A stretch of 42,174 nucleotides of DNA from CAZPAV01 sp964584755 (GTDB taxonomy: Bacteria; Actinomycetota; Acidimicrobiia; Spongiisociales; UBA5794), in NCBI GenBank assembly GCA_964584755.1, contig CAZPAV010000023.1:1-42174 (forward strand), written 5' to 3'. The notes beneath the pieces were generated by a model. It was not told where the DNA came from, searched no databases, and was given only the letters and a program-made list of their open reading frames with translations. This document shows positions 24,201 to 31,633 of this stretch, piece by piece (positions within the stretch are counted from its first letter, which is position 1; every line of letters begins with the position of its first letter). Both the position numbers and the translations under genes were made by a program.

Positions 24201-25223
24201 ATGAGCCACGCAGCGCCAGAGCACCGGGGTTGGTGCGATGACCTCGAGGTCGTCTACGCAGGAGCGCTGACGGATCGAACCCGTCTGCTCTACGAGGGAC
24301 GGGTTCGCATCCCCGGCGTTCGGCTTCGCTTCCTTCCCATGACTCCGGAGGAGGGATTCTGGCGTTTTGCGCACGGCGAGTTCGATGTCGCCGAGTACTC
24401 GTTCTCGACCTTCCTGGCGATGCGGTCCCGGGGCGACATGCCTTTCGTGGGGCTGCCGGTGTTTCCGTCCCGCATGTTTCGGCACGGCGCCATCTACGTG
24501 CGTCGAGACGCCGGCATCGAGAGCCCGGGCGACCTGGTGGGGCGGCGCGTCGGGGTTCCCGAGTACGCCATGACCGCGGCGTTGATCGCCCGGGCCGTGC
24601 TCCATCACGACTACGGGGTCGCGCCCCGGGCCATCCGCTGGGTTCAGGGGGGTCTGGAACAGCCGGGTCGCAGGGAGAAGCTCCGTCTGGAGATCCCTCC
24701 CGACATCGAGCTCACCTCCCTCGAGCCCACCGAGACACTCCAGGACGCGCTGGCGGCCGGGCAGCTGGACGGGATCATCTCGGCACGACCTCCGACGATG
24801 CTACGCCGGGACCCGGCACGCCTACGGCGGCTGTTCGAGGATTGCCGCGCCCTGGAACTGGATTGGTATCGGCGGACCGCCATCTGGCCGATCATGCACC
24901 TGGTCTGCATCCGCAGGGAGCTCTATGAACGGCATCCCTGGGTAGCCGTGAGCATGGTGCGTGGATTCACCGAGGCGAAGGACTGGGCACTGGAGCAGCT
25001 TCGGGAGTCGGCGGCGAACGCGTACGCGCTCGCCTGGCAGGGCGCCTATGCGGAGGAGGAACGCGCCGTCCTCGGAGCCGATCCTTGGCCGTACGGCGTG
25101 GAGCCCAACCGGAGCACGCTGACGGCGATGGCCAGGTTCAGCCATGAGCAGGGCCTCGCGACCCGGGTCCTCACCCCGGAGGAGATGTTTCCCGAGTCGA
25201 CGCTCGATCTGGCGAAGGTGTGA
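24201..25223 (+). CDS. Pht5-like (4,5-dihydroxyphthalate decarboxylase family) protein
   Basis: This 340-residue protein resembles the 4,5-dihydroxyphthalate decarboxylase family, which shares its fold with type 2 periplasmic-binding domains. Family blocks are MTPEEGFWRFAHGEFDVAEYSFSTFL, FPSRMFRHGAIYVR, GRRVGVPEYAMTAALIARAVL, GGLEQPGRREK and DGIISARPP. There is no signal peptide, so it is cytoplasmic and not a transport receptor. The start at 24201 follows AGGAGGAG. It may decarboxylate an acidic ring compound, but no aromatic dioxygenase or phthalate genes accompany it, so the substrate is open. It is the last gene of the operon begun at 19251; a new promoter follows. Confidence 0.75.
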   Translation: MSHAAPEHRGWCDDLEVVYAGALTDRTRLLYEGRVRIPGVRLRFLPMTPEEGFWRFAHGEFDVAEYSFSTFLAMRSRGDMPFVGLPVFPSRMFRHGAIYVRRDAGIESPGDLVGRRVGVPEYAMTAALIARAVLHHDYGVAPRAIRWVQGGLEQPGRREKLRLEIPPDIELTSLEPTETLQDALAAGQLDGIISARPPTMLRRDPARLRRLFEDCRALELDWYRRTAIWPIMHLVCIRRELYERHPWVAVSMVRGFTEAKDWALEQLRESAANAYALAWQGAYAEEERAVLGADPWPYGVEPNRSTLTAMARFSHEQGLATRVLTPEEMFPESTLDLAKV

Positions 25224-25251
25224 ACCGGGCCGAGGAGCCGCTCGGCGCCGG

Positions 25252-25280
25252 TTGACGGGATGAAGGGCCAGATCTATTCT
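25252..25280 (+). promoter_or_regulatory. promoter of the luciferase-like monooxygenase operon
   Basis: TTGACG (25252-25257) and TATTCT (25275-25280) are separated by 17 bp and overlap the operator at 25277-25301. This places transcription start near 25287, so the coding region must begin downstream. Confidence 0.55.
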
Positions 25281-25301
25281 TGTCACAAGAACACAATTCG
25301 C
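25277..25301. promoter_or_regulatory. regulon operator, three half-sites with variants
   Basis: TTCTT, N5, AAGAA, N5, TTCGC. The first two half-sites are a perfect palindrome with the regulon spacing, and the third is weaker. It overlaps the -10 box. Confidence 0.6.
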
Positions 25302-25322
25302 TCGTCCGGAAAGTACCTGGGC

Positions 25323-26336
25323 ATGATCATCGATACGGAGTTCAACTCGGCTGGCCAGCTGCCGGCGAAGGACTGCCTGCAGGGGGCGGAGCTGGCCGAA
25401 CGGCAGGGCTTCGGTTGTGTATGGAAGGGAGAATCGAACAGCCGAGACCCGGTCGTGCTCCTGTCGGCGATGGCCGCGCGTACACGTCGCGTCGAGTTGG
25501 GGACCGCGGTCTACCACATCTTCGGGCGGAGTCCCGTCACGCTCGCCATCCAGGCGGCCACCCTCAACGACCTGTCCGACGGCCGGCTGATCCTGGGCCT
25601 GGGGGTGGCGAACGAGAACATTGCTCGATGGCACGGGCAGGATCTCGGCAAGCCCCTGGCCCAGATGCGCGAGTACATCGAGGTTCTCCGGGCCGCCTAC
25701 TCGGGGGAGCGGGTTCGCCACGCCGGCCGCTACCAACGCTGCGACGGATTCAAGTTGGCCTTCGATGCCTCCGCCCACCCGCTGCGGATCTGGCTGGCCG
25801 GCCTCGGTCCCATGATGTCGAGGCTTGCGGGGCGAGTCTCCGAGGGGATCCTCATCAACATGGCCAACCCGGCCATGATCCGGGAGATCGTGGAGCATTT
25901 CCACGAAGGTGCTCGGCAGGCGGGCCGAGACCCGTCGTCGCTGGCCATCGTCGCCAAGGTACGGGTGTCGCTGAACGAGGACGTCGCGAAGGCGCGCGAG
26001 GCCCTCAAGAAGGTCCTCACGTTCTATGCCCTGGCGCCCGGCTACCGGGAGCTCCTCATCAAGATGGGTTGGGGGCAGGTAGTGTCCAGCGTTCGAGAGG
26101 CCTACACCCAGGGAGGATTCCACGTCGCGCGCCGGCAGGTACCGGATGAGATGCTCGAGGACGTTCCCATGTGTGCGGGGCGGGACATCGAAGACGTACG
26201 CGCGAAGCTCGTTCCGTATGCGAAGGCCGGCGTCACCCGCTGCGTGGTGCCGTATGTCATGTCGGGAGACGACCTGTGGAGCGAGACACGGGCATTCCTC
26301 GAGATGGCTCGGTTCGACGACGCCTTCGTGCCATGA
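25323..26336 (+). CDS. LLM-class flavin-dependent oxidoreductase (luciferase-like monooxygenase)
   Basis: This 337-residue TIM-barrel flavoenzyme of the bacterial luciferase family has typical blocks: GAELAERQGFGCVWKGESNSRDP near the N-terminus, TRRVELGTAVYHIFGRSPVTLAIQAATLNDLSDGRLILGLGV and the C-terminal VRAKLVPYAKAGVTRCVV. It may use FMNH2 or F420. Family members oxygenate or cleave C-N, C-S or ring bonds. The open frame reaches 25260, but promoter and operator occupy 25252-25301, so the ATG at 25323 is chosen. Its stop overlaps the acyl-CoA dehydrogenase start (ATGA). Confidence 0.88.
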   Translation: MIIDTEFNSAGQLPAKDCLQGAELAERQGFGCVWKGESNSRDPVVLLSAMAARTRRVELGTAVYHIFGRSPVTLAIQAATLNDLSDGRLILGLGVANENIARWHGQDLGKPLAQMREYIEVLRAAYSGERVRHAGRYQRCDGFKLAFDASAHPLRIWLAGLGPMMSRLAGRVSEGILINMANPAMIREIVEHFHEGARQAGRDPSSLAIVAKVRVSLNEDVAKAREALKKVLTFYALAPGYRELLIKMGWGQVVSSVREAYTQGGFHVARRQVPDEMLEDVPMCAGRDIEDVRAKLVPYAKAGVTRCVVPYVMSGDDLWSETRAFLEMARFDDAFVP

Positions 26337-27499
26337 AGGGGTTCTCGCTGACCGATGACCAGGTGACCATCCGGGAAGCCATCCGCGAGGTCTGCGCGGC
26401 GTTTCCGAACACCTACTGGCAGGATCTCGACCGCCGATCGGCGTACCCGGACGAGTTCGTCCGTACGCTCACGGACCTCGGATGGCTGTCGATCCTCATC
26501 CCTGAGGAGTATGGGGGCGGCGGCCAAGGCATGGTCGAAGCGGCCATCGTCCTCGAGGAGATCAACCGTTCCGGTGGCAGCGCCTTCGCATGTCACGCAC
26601 AGATGTACACCATGGGAACGTTGCTACGGCACGGCACGGCCGAACAGAAGACGCGGTACCTGCCACGCATCGCCCGCGGTGAATTGAGACTGCAGGCCTT
26701 CGCGGTGACCGAGCCGGACGCGGGCTCCGACACGCCGAGGATTCGCACCACGGCGGTGAGAGACGGCGATCGCTACCTGATCAATGGACAGAAGATCTTC
26801 ATTTCCCGGGTGCTCCAGTCGGATCTCATGATGATCCTCGCCAGGACGACACCCTACGAGGAGGTGGAGAAGCGTACGGACGGGATGTCGGTCTTCCTGG
26901 CCGACCTCCGTCACCAGCCTGCCGGGGCCATCGAGGTCAGACCGATCGAGATGATGCTCAATCACCAGACGAACGTGGTCTTCTTCAACGACCTCGAGGT
27001 TCCGGCGGTCGACTTGATCGGAGAGGAAGGTGACGGATTCCGCTGCATCGTCGACGGTTGGAACGCCGAGCGCATTCTCGTGGCGTCCGAAGCCATCGGC
27101 AACGGCCGCTGGTTCGTCGAGCGCGCCGCGGCGTACGCCTCGGAGCGAGAGGTGTTCGACCGCAAGATCGGATCGAACCAGGGCGTGCAGTTCCCCATCG
27201 CAGAAGCGTACGCGGCCGTCGAGGCCGCGTCCCTCATGCGCTACCAGGCCGCGGTGCTCTTCGATCGGGGTCGGCGGTGTGGGCCCGAGGCGAACATGGC
27301 GAAGCTACTCGCCTCGCGGGCATCGTGGCGGGCCGCCAACGTCTGCATCGAGACGTACGGCGGCTACGGGTTCGCGATGGAGTATGACGTGGAGAGAAAG
27401 TTCCGGGAGGCGAAGTTGCTCGAGGTCGCACCCGTGGCCAACAACCTCATCCTGGCCTATCTCGGGCACCGGGTTCTCGGCATGCCCCGTTCGTACTGA
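26333..27499 (+). CDS. acyl-CoA dehydrogenase with displaced catalytic Glu
   Basis: This 388-residue acyl-CoA dehydrogenase has the FAD-binding AFAVTEPDAGSD block (122-133), NGQKIFIS (151-158) and the C-terminal ETYGGYGF segment. In short- and medium-chain enzymes the base Glu lies after the DAKIYQIYEGT segment; here the aligned stretch is EAKLLEVAPVANN with Pro at that place. Instead Glu246 in WNAERILVAS matches the position used by isovaleryl-CoA and long-chain dehydrogenases. It would pass electrons to the EtfBA encoded at 30860-32649. The start overlaps the previous stop by four bases. Confidence 0.88.
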   Translation: MKGFSLTDDQVTIREAIREVCAAFPNTYWQDLDRRSAYPDEFVRTLTDLGWLSILIPEEYGGGGQGMVEAAIVLEEINRSGGSAFACHAQMYTMGTLLRHGTAEQKTRYLPRIARGELRLQAFAVTEPDAGSDTPRIRTTAVRDGDRYLINGQKIFISRVLQSDLMMILARTTPYEEVEKRTDGMSVFLADLRHQPAGAIEVRPIEMMLNHQTNVVFFNDLEVPAVDLIGEEGDGFRCIVDGWNAERILVASEAIGNGRWFVERAAAYASEREVFDRKIGSNQGVQFPIAEAYAAVEAASLMRYQAAVLFDRGRRCGPEANMAKLLASRASWRAANVCIETYGGYGFAMEYDVERKFREAKLLEVAPVANNLILAYLGHRVLGMPRSY

Positions 27500-27514
27500 C
27501 CTCATGGAAGGGCG

Positions 27515-28393
27515 ATGATGGCACGGTTCACGCGATCCTGGATGTTCGTACCCGGGAACCGCCAACGGATGATCGACAAGGCCCTCGGGCTCCATGCGGA
27601 TGCGCTCTTCTTCGACCTCGAGGATGGTGTCCCGCCGGACCTCAAGCCCGAAGCTCGGGTGATGGTGAGCGAGGCCCTGGGTCGGCCTCCCGGTGGGCCA
27701 CTTCGATACGTGAGAATCAACTCTGCCGGCTCTCCCTGGGTCGCGGAGGACCTCAGAGCCGTCCTGGTTCCCGGCCTCGACGGACTCTGCCTTCCCAAGG
27801 TCGAGGACGCCGGGGTCGTCGAGGACGTGGCTCGGCGGCTGGATCGATTCGAGCCGGCGTGTGGCATCGAGCCCGGATCCATAGGGATCGTGGCTGCCGT
27901 CGAGAGCGCTCTTGGGTTGATGAAGGCCGCCGACATCGCAGCCGCATCTCCTCGGGTGACGGCGCTCATGCTGGGGTCGGAGGACTTCGCCTTCGACCTG
28001 GGCCTGCCCACCCGCCGCGAGGCGGAGGCTCGGGAACTCCTGTACGCGAGGTCGGCGCTGGTGGTGGCCGCTACCGCGGCCCGCGTGCTCGCCATCGATG
28101 GCGTGCACGCCGATCTCGGGGACGACGAGGGTCTCTTGCGCGACGCCCGACAAGCCCGACGTCTCGGCTTTGGTGCCAAGTCGCTCATTCACCCCAAGCA
28201 GATCGACGTCATCAACCGGGTCTTCAGCCCCACGCCCGAAGAGGTCGCTCACGCCCGAGAGGTGGTGCAGGCGTTCCGGGCGGCGCAGGCCAGGGGCGAG
28301 GGATCCGTGGCCCTCGGCGGCCAGCTCGTGGATCTCCCCATCGTTCATCGGGCGGAGCGCATGCTCGCGGTAGCCGAGCAGATGAGAAGCTAA
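27515..28393 (+). CDS. CitE/HpcH-type lyase (malyl-CoA-lyase-like)
   Basis: This 292-residue TIM-barrel protein of the CitE/HpcH family has SWMFVPGNRQRMIDKAL, FFDLEDGVPPDLKPEAR with acidic metal ligands, KVEDA, AAVESALGL and LGSEDFAFDLG. The C-terminal GFGAKSLIHPKQI is typical. Such enzymes cleave citramalyl-, malyl- or methylmalyl-CoA to acetyl- or propionyl-CoA and a keto acid. It is followed by a MaoC hydratase and a CaiB-type CoA-transferase, a set that in other bacteria handles mesaconyl/methylmalyl-CoA. ATGs at 27515 and 27518 are both possible, with GGAAGGG upstream. Confidence 0.85.
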   Translation: MMARFTRSWMFVPGNRQRMIDKALGLHADALFFDLEDGVPPDLKPEARVMVSEALGRPPGGPLRYVRINSAGSPWVAEDLRAVLVPGLDGLCLPKVEDAGVVEDVARRLDRFEPACGIEPGSIGIVAAVESALGLMKAADIAAASPRVTALMLGSEDFAFDLGLPTRREAEARELLYARSALVVAATAARVLAIDGVHADLGDDEGLLRDARQARRLGFGAKSLIHPKQIDVINRVFSPTPEEVAHAREVVQAFRAAQARGEGSVALGGQLVDLPIVHRAERMLAVAEQMRS

Positions 28394-28407
28394 CAAGGGA
28401 GGTACCG

Positions 28408-28905
28408 ATGCCGGTCCGTCCAGGGTGGGAGGGGCGGTTCTTCGAGGACTTCGAGGTTGGGGACATCTACCGCTGCAGGTACGGCAGAACCGTGACCGAA
28501 GCCGACAACATCGCCTTCACGCTCCTGACCAACAACACCAACCAGATCCACTTCAACCGCGAGTACGGCAAGCGCACCCCCTGGGGGCGATGTCTCGTCA
28601 ACAGCGCACTCACCTTGGCGATCGTGGCCGGCATGGGGGTTCCCGACGTCAGCGAGAACGGTTTCGCGCTCGGATGGGACGAGATCCGCTTGCCCCAGCC
28701 GCTCTTCCCCGGTGACACCCTGTACTCGGAGAGCGAGGTCCTGGAGAAGCGCGAATCGCGGTCACGCCCCGAGATGGGGATCGTCAAGGTTCGCACGCTC
28801 GGTCGGAACCAGCACGGTGACGTGGTGATCGAGTACGTCCGCAGCGTCATGGTCTGGAAGCGGGACTTCGCGCCGAGTCGTGACACGTTCCCGGCGTCCT
28901 CGTGA
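28408..28905 (+). CDS. MaoC-family enoyl-CoA hydratase
   Basis: This 165-residue hot-dog-fold protein opens with RFFEDFEVGDIYRCRYGRTVTEADN and carries NTNQIHFNREYGKRTPWGR. The family's D-x-N-P-x-H catalytic motif thus has Asn in place of the Asp and keeps the His. That variant recurs, as far as I recall, in the MaoC subgroup near methylmalyl-CoA dehydratases. Start at 28408 with a GGGAGG site. It probably adds or removes water on the CoA ester made by the dehydrogenase, feeding the CitE-like lyase just upstream. Confidence 0.85.
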   Translation: MPVRPGWEGRFFEDFEVGDIYRCRYGRTVTEADNIAFTLLTNNTNQIHFNREYGKRTPWGRCLVNSALTLAIVAGMGVPDVSENGFALGWDEIRLPQPLFPGDTLYSESEVLEKRESRSRPEMGIVKVRTLGRNQHGDVVIEYVRSVMVWKRDFAPSRDTFPASS

Positions 28906-28912
28906 CCATGCG

Positions 28913-30085
28913 ATGAGCCGCACCCTCGCCGGAGTGAAGGTCCTGGCCTTCGAACAGGCCGTGGCCATGCCGTTCTGCTCGTTCATCCTCGCCGAGATGG
29001 GCGCCGAGGTGATCAAGGTCGAGCGGCCCGGACGTGGCGACGTGGTGCGGGGTTGGGACCGGGTGGTTCGCGGTCTCTCCTCGGGATTCGTCGCCTTCAA
29101 CGCCAACAAGCGAGACCTGACCGTGAATGCCCGAGCCCCGGAGGGCCGGGAGATCCTGCGGGCACTCGCTCGTCGCAGCGACGTGTTCCTGGAGAACTTC
29201 GCTCCCGGAGTGGTGGAGAGACTCGGGTTGGGTCCGGAGGAGCTGAGGGGCCGGAATCCGCGCCTCATCTACTGCAGCCTCTCCGGGTACGGGCGGACGG
29301 GACCGTATCGCGACGTGAAAGCGTACGACCTGCTGATCCAGGGCGAGGCCGGCGTGCTCACGTCGACCGGCTATCCGGACGCTCCTGCCAAGGTCGGCCT
29401 TCCCATTGCCGACCTGGTCGGCGGCCTCGACGCAGTGCTCGCGGTACTCCTCGCCCTCTACGATCGGGAGCACACCGGTCAAGGGGAGTTCCTCGACTGC
29501 TCCCTCTTCGAAGGACTCGTTTCCTTCCTCGCCTACTACCCGCACTACTACTGGCACGCCGGGACGGAACCGCCCAGGACGGGCATGCGACATCAGTTCA
29601 TCTGCCCGTACGGGCCCTACGCCGCCGCCGATCACCGGTACGTCAACCTGGTGGTGGCGAACGAGGACGACTGGCAACGATTCTGCCTTCAGGTCGTCGA
29701 TCGACCTGGTTGGATCGACGACCCCCGATTTCGCTGTCTCGAAGACCGAAGGAACCACCGGGCCGAGCTCGAGCGGCTGGTGGAGGAGGCGATCGCGCAG
29801 GAACCGACGTCCTACTGGATGGAGCGCCTGGCCCGGGCCGGGCTGCCCTACGGTGAGGTGAGGGGCATCGCCGAGGTCCTGGCGCATCCGCAGGTCGTGG
29901 CCCGCCGACTGGTCGTGACGGCGGAGTCGCCGGTGGGAGAGATCCCGCTGCTGCGGTATCCGTTGAGCTCTCCCGAGGTGTCCCGGAGGATTCCCGGGCT
30001 CGGCGAGCACACCGAGGAGATCCTCGGGGAGCTGGGCTACACCTCGGAAGAGATCGTCCGCCTTCGCCGCGGCGGCGTCATCTGA
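28913..30085 (+). CDS. class III CoA-transferase (CaiB/BaiF type)
   Basis: This 390-residue family III CoA-transferase begins LAGVKVLAFEQAVAMPFCS, followed by VIKVERPGRGD and DLTVNARAPEGREIL. Asp167 in VGLPIADLVGGLDA matches the catalytic Asp of formyl-CoA transferase. The gene starts at the ATG at 28913, 7 bp after the MaoC stop. It is the second CoA-transferase type in the locus, so two acids are probably activated, or CoA is shuttled intramolecularly as in mesaconyl-CoA transferase. The C-terminus converges on the selenoprotein candidate gene. Confidence 0.9.
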   Translation: MSRTLAGVKVLAFEQAVAMPFCSFILAEMGAEVIKVERPGRGDVVRGWDRVVRGLSSGFVAFNANKRDLTVNARAPEGREILRALARRSDVFLENFAPGVVERLGLGPEELRGRNPRLIYCSLSGYGRTGPYRDVKAYDLLIQGEAGVLTSTGYPDAPAKVGLPIADLVGGLDAVLAVLLALYDREHTGQGEFLDCSLFEGLVSFLAYYPHYYWHAGTEPPRTGMRHQFICPYGPYAAADHRYVNLVVANEDDWQRFCLQVVDRPGWIDDPRFRCLEDRRNHRAELERLVEEAIAQEPTSYWMERLARAGLPYGEVRGIAEVLAHPQVVARRLVVTAESPVGEIPLLRYPLSSPEVSRRIPGLGEHTEEILGELGYTSEEIVRLRRGGVI

Positions 30086-30133
30086 CCCCCGGTCGGTGGC
30101 GCCATCCCGCGCACGGTCCGACGCCGGCGGCGG

Positions 30134-30691
30134 TCAGAAGTACCCATCGATGTCGAGCTTCTGGACGTCCTCCTCGAAGTGCAGGCTCGCTGCCAGGCAA
30201 TTGGTGAAGGCGGACAACATCGCCATGGCGATGGCTTCCACGATCTCGGCGGGGGTCCATCCGGCCGCGTAGAGGGCTTCGACGTCGTCGGGGACGGTCC
30301 GCCGGGGGTCCGCGGCGATCCTTCGGACGAAGCTCACCAACGTCCGCTGCTCTGCCGTCAGTCGGCCCCCGTGGCCGGAGCGCATCGCCTGGACCTCGCT
30401 CTGATCGAAACCGAGTTCCTGAACCAGGAATCGTGAGTGCCCGCCCATTCAGTAGAAGCACTCCCGCTCCTGGGAGGCGGCGGCAAAGAGGAGCTCCTTG
30501 AACCATCGCGGGAGCCGACCTCGAGTCATCAGCGGGTGGTAGCTCACGTCGATCGTCTCGAGCGCCGGCGGGAACCAGGCGAGCATCCGGCGCAGCAGCG
30601 ACGGTCGTCCGTGTTCGTTCTCGAAGCGCTCGATCCTGGCGCGCACGTCGGGGTCGAGGGCGTCGAAGCTCGGGTAGGGGAGCAACGCCAT
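30134..30691 (-). CDS. candidate AhpD-like selenoprotein (carboxymuconolactone-decarboxylase family, in-frame TGA read as Sec)
   Basis: The minus frame runs from an ATG at 30691 to a TGA at 30451-30449 and then continues open, in the same frame, to a stop at 30134, giving 185 residues with position 81 encoded by TGA. Around it the protein reads Cys78-Phe-Tyr-[81]-Met-Gly-Gly-His85, with Glu66 twelve residues before Cys78. AhpD/carboxymuconolactone-decarboxylase-type redox proteins carry Glu118, Cys130, Cys133 and His137 in exactly this spacing, so TGA stands at the second, peroxidatic-type Cys. AhpD-like proteins with CxxU are known as selenoproteins in other bacteria. A hairpin at 30412-30433 fits a bacterial SECIS element. 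The rest is well kept (EIVEAIAMAMLSAFTNCLAASL near the end). Alternatives are a nonsense mutation, or restart at the ATG directly after TGA. It diverges from etfB across an operator. Confidence 0.75.
30412..30433 (-). promoter_or_regulatory. putative bacterial SECIS hairpin
   Basis: In the minus-strand RNA the hairpin is CGA-UUCCUG, loop GUU, CAGGAA-(bulged C)-UCG: nine pairs with one bulge. The six-pair upper stem starts 18 nt and its loop 24 nt after the UGA, and the loop starts with G-U. Bacterial SECIS elements lie close behind UGA with G or GU at the start of the apical loop, read by SelB. The hairpin overlaps the coding sequence, as is required in bacteria. Confidence 0.6.
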
Positions 30692-30734
30692 GGTGCCGCC
30701 CTTCGGCGAAGTATCGATTGCGTTGTTATGATAG

Positions 30735-30759
30735 CAGAAAATAGTTCTGGAACACAGAA
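30735..30759. promoter_or_regulatory. regulon operator, perfect three half-sites, divergent promoter
   Basis: CAGAA, N5, TTCTG, N5, CAGAA with no mismatch; on the minus strand it reads exactly as the 19136-19160 site. It lies between the selenoprotein candidate (minus) and etfB (plus). A TATGAT box at 30727-30732 ends two bases before it, the same geometry as at 19136. Confidence 0.75.
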
Positions 30760-30859
30760 GGAGTCTGGGCATGCGAGCGCTCCTCACGGCTGGTCCCGTG
30801 TCGGTCGCGCCGGCGAGATCCGCCCGGCCCACGGGAGGGGACGACGAGGGCGCGCGGCC

Positions 30860-31633
30860 ATGAAGATCCTGGTGTGTCTGAAACACGTCCCGGCGGTGGA
30901 ACCGGAGATCGTGGAGGGAAGCGTGCGGGAGGAGGGCCTGGTCCACGAGGTCAACGAGGCCGATCTGTACGTCCTCGAAGCCGCCTTCGAGCAGCGAGGA
31001 GCGCGCGGTGCGACGATCACCGCGGTCACCGTCGGGTCCCGTCGAGCCGTCGACGCCTTGTACGTCGCCTATGCGAGAGGGGTGGACGAAGCGATCCACG
31101 TCGACGGCGGCGCCGAGGGGTGCGATGCCGCCGCGGCGACCACGGCCGTGGCGGTCCTCGCCCGACGGCGGGGGTTCGACCTCATCCTGACGGGGGTGCA
31201 GGCGTCGGACGACCAGGCAGGAGAGTTCGGGATCGCCGTGGCATGGCAGCTGGGAATCCCGGTGGTGACAGCGGTGGTCGGTCTCGACGCGGACCCGGAC
31301 CGCGCGACCGCCCGGGTCAGGCGGGAGGTCGGCAACGGCCGTCTCCACGAGATCGAGACTCGCATGCCCTGCCTGCTGACCATCCAGACGGGAATCCACC
31401 CACTGAGATACACGCCGATCATGGCTCTCCTGAAGGCGAGACGCCGAGCGCTCGAGACGATCGCCCTGGAATCGCTGGTCGGGGGGACCGGCCCGGCGGC
31501 AACCATCCGCCATGCGGAGACCTTGGGCGTCTACAAGCCGGAGGCGAGCAGCAACTGCGAGATCCTTCCCCTGCCGGCGCCGCAGGCCGCCGCCCGGCTC
31601 CTCGAGGAACTGCAGCAGGAGGGAGTGATCTGA
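30860..31633 (+). CDS. etfB: electron transfer flavoprotein beta subunit
   Basis: This 257-residue protein starts MKILVCLKHVPAVE, the usual EtfB opening, and has NEADLYVLEAAFEQR and the AMP-binding-type GVQASDDQAGEFGIAVAWQLGIP block. With the alpha subunit it takes electrons from the acyl-CoA dehydrogenase (26333-27499). The ATG at 30860 is chosen from the family N-terminus; the ribosome binding site is weak. There is a leader of about 100 nt after the operator. The stop shares one base with the etfA start (TGATG). Confidence 0.9.
   Translation: MKILVCLKHVPAVEPEIVEGSVREEGLVHEVNEADLYVLEAAFEQRGARGATITAVTVGSRRAVDALYVAYARGVDEAIHVDGGAEGCDAAAATTAVAVLARRRGFDLILTGVQASDDQAGEFGIAVAWQLGIPVVTAVVGLDADPDRATARVRREVGNGRLHEIETRMPCLLTIQTGIHPLRYTPIMALLKARRRALETIALESLVGGTGPAATIRHAETLGVYKPEASSNCEILPLPAPQAAARLLEELQQEGVI

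Noticed and set aside
30134..30448. A separate 104-residue gene starting at the ATG right after the TGA
   Set aside because: The frame is continuous with the preceding 80 codons, and the family motif spans the TGA. Restart remains an alternative but does not explain the placement at the redox Cys.
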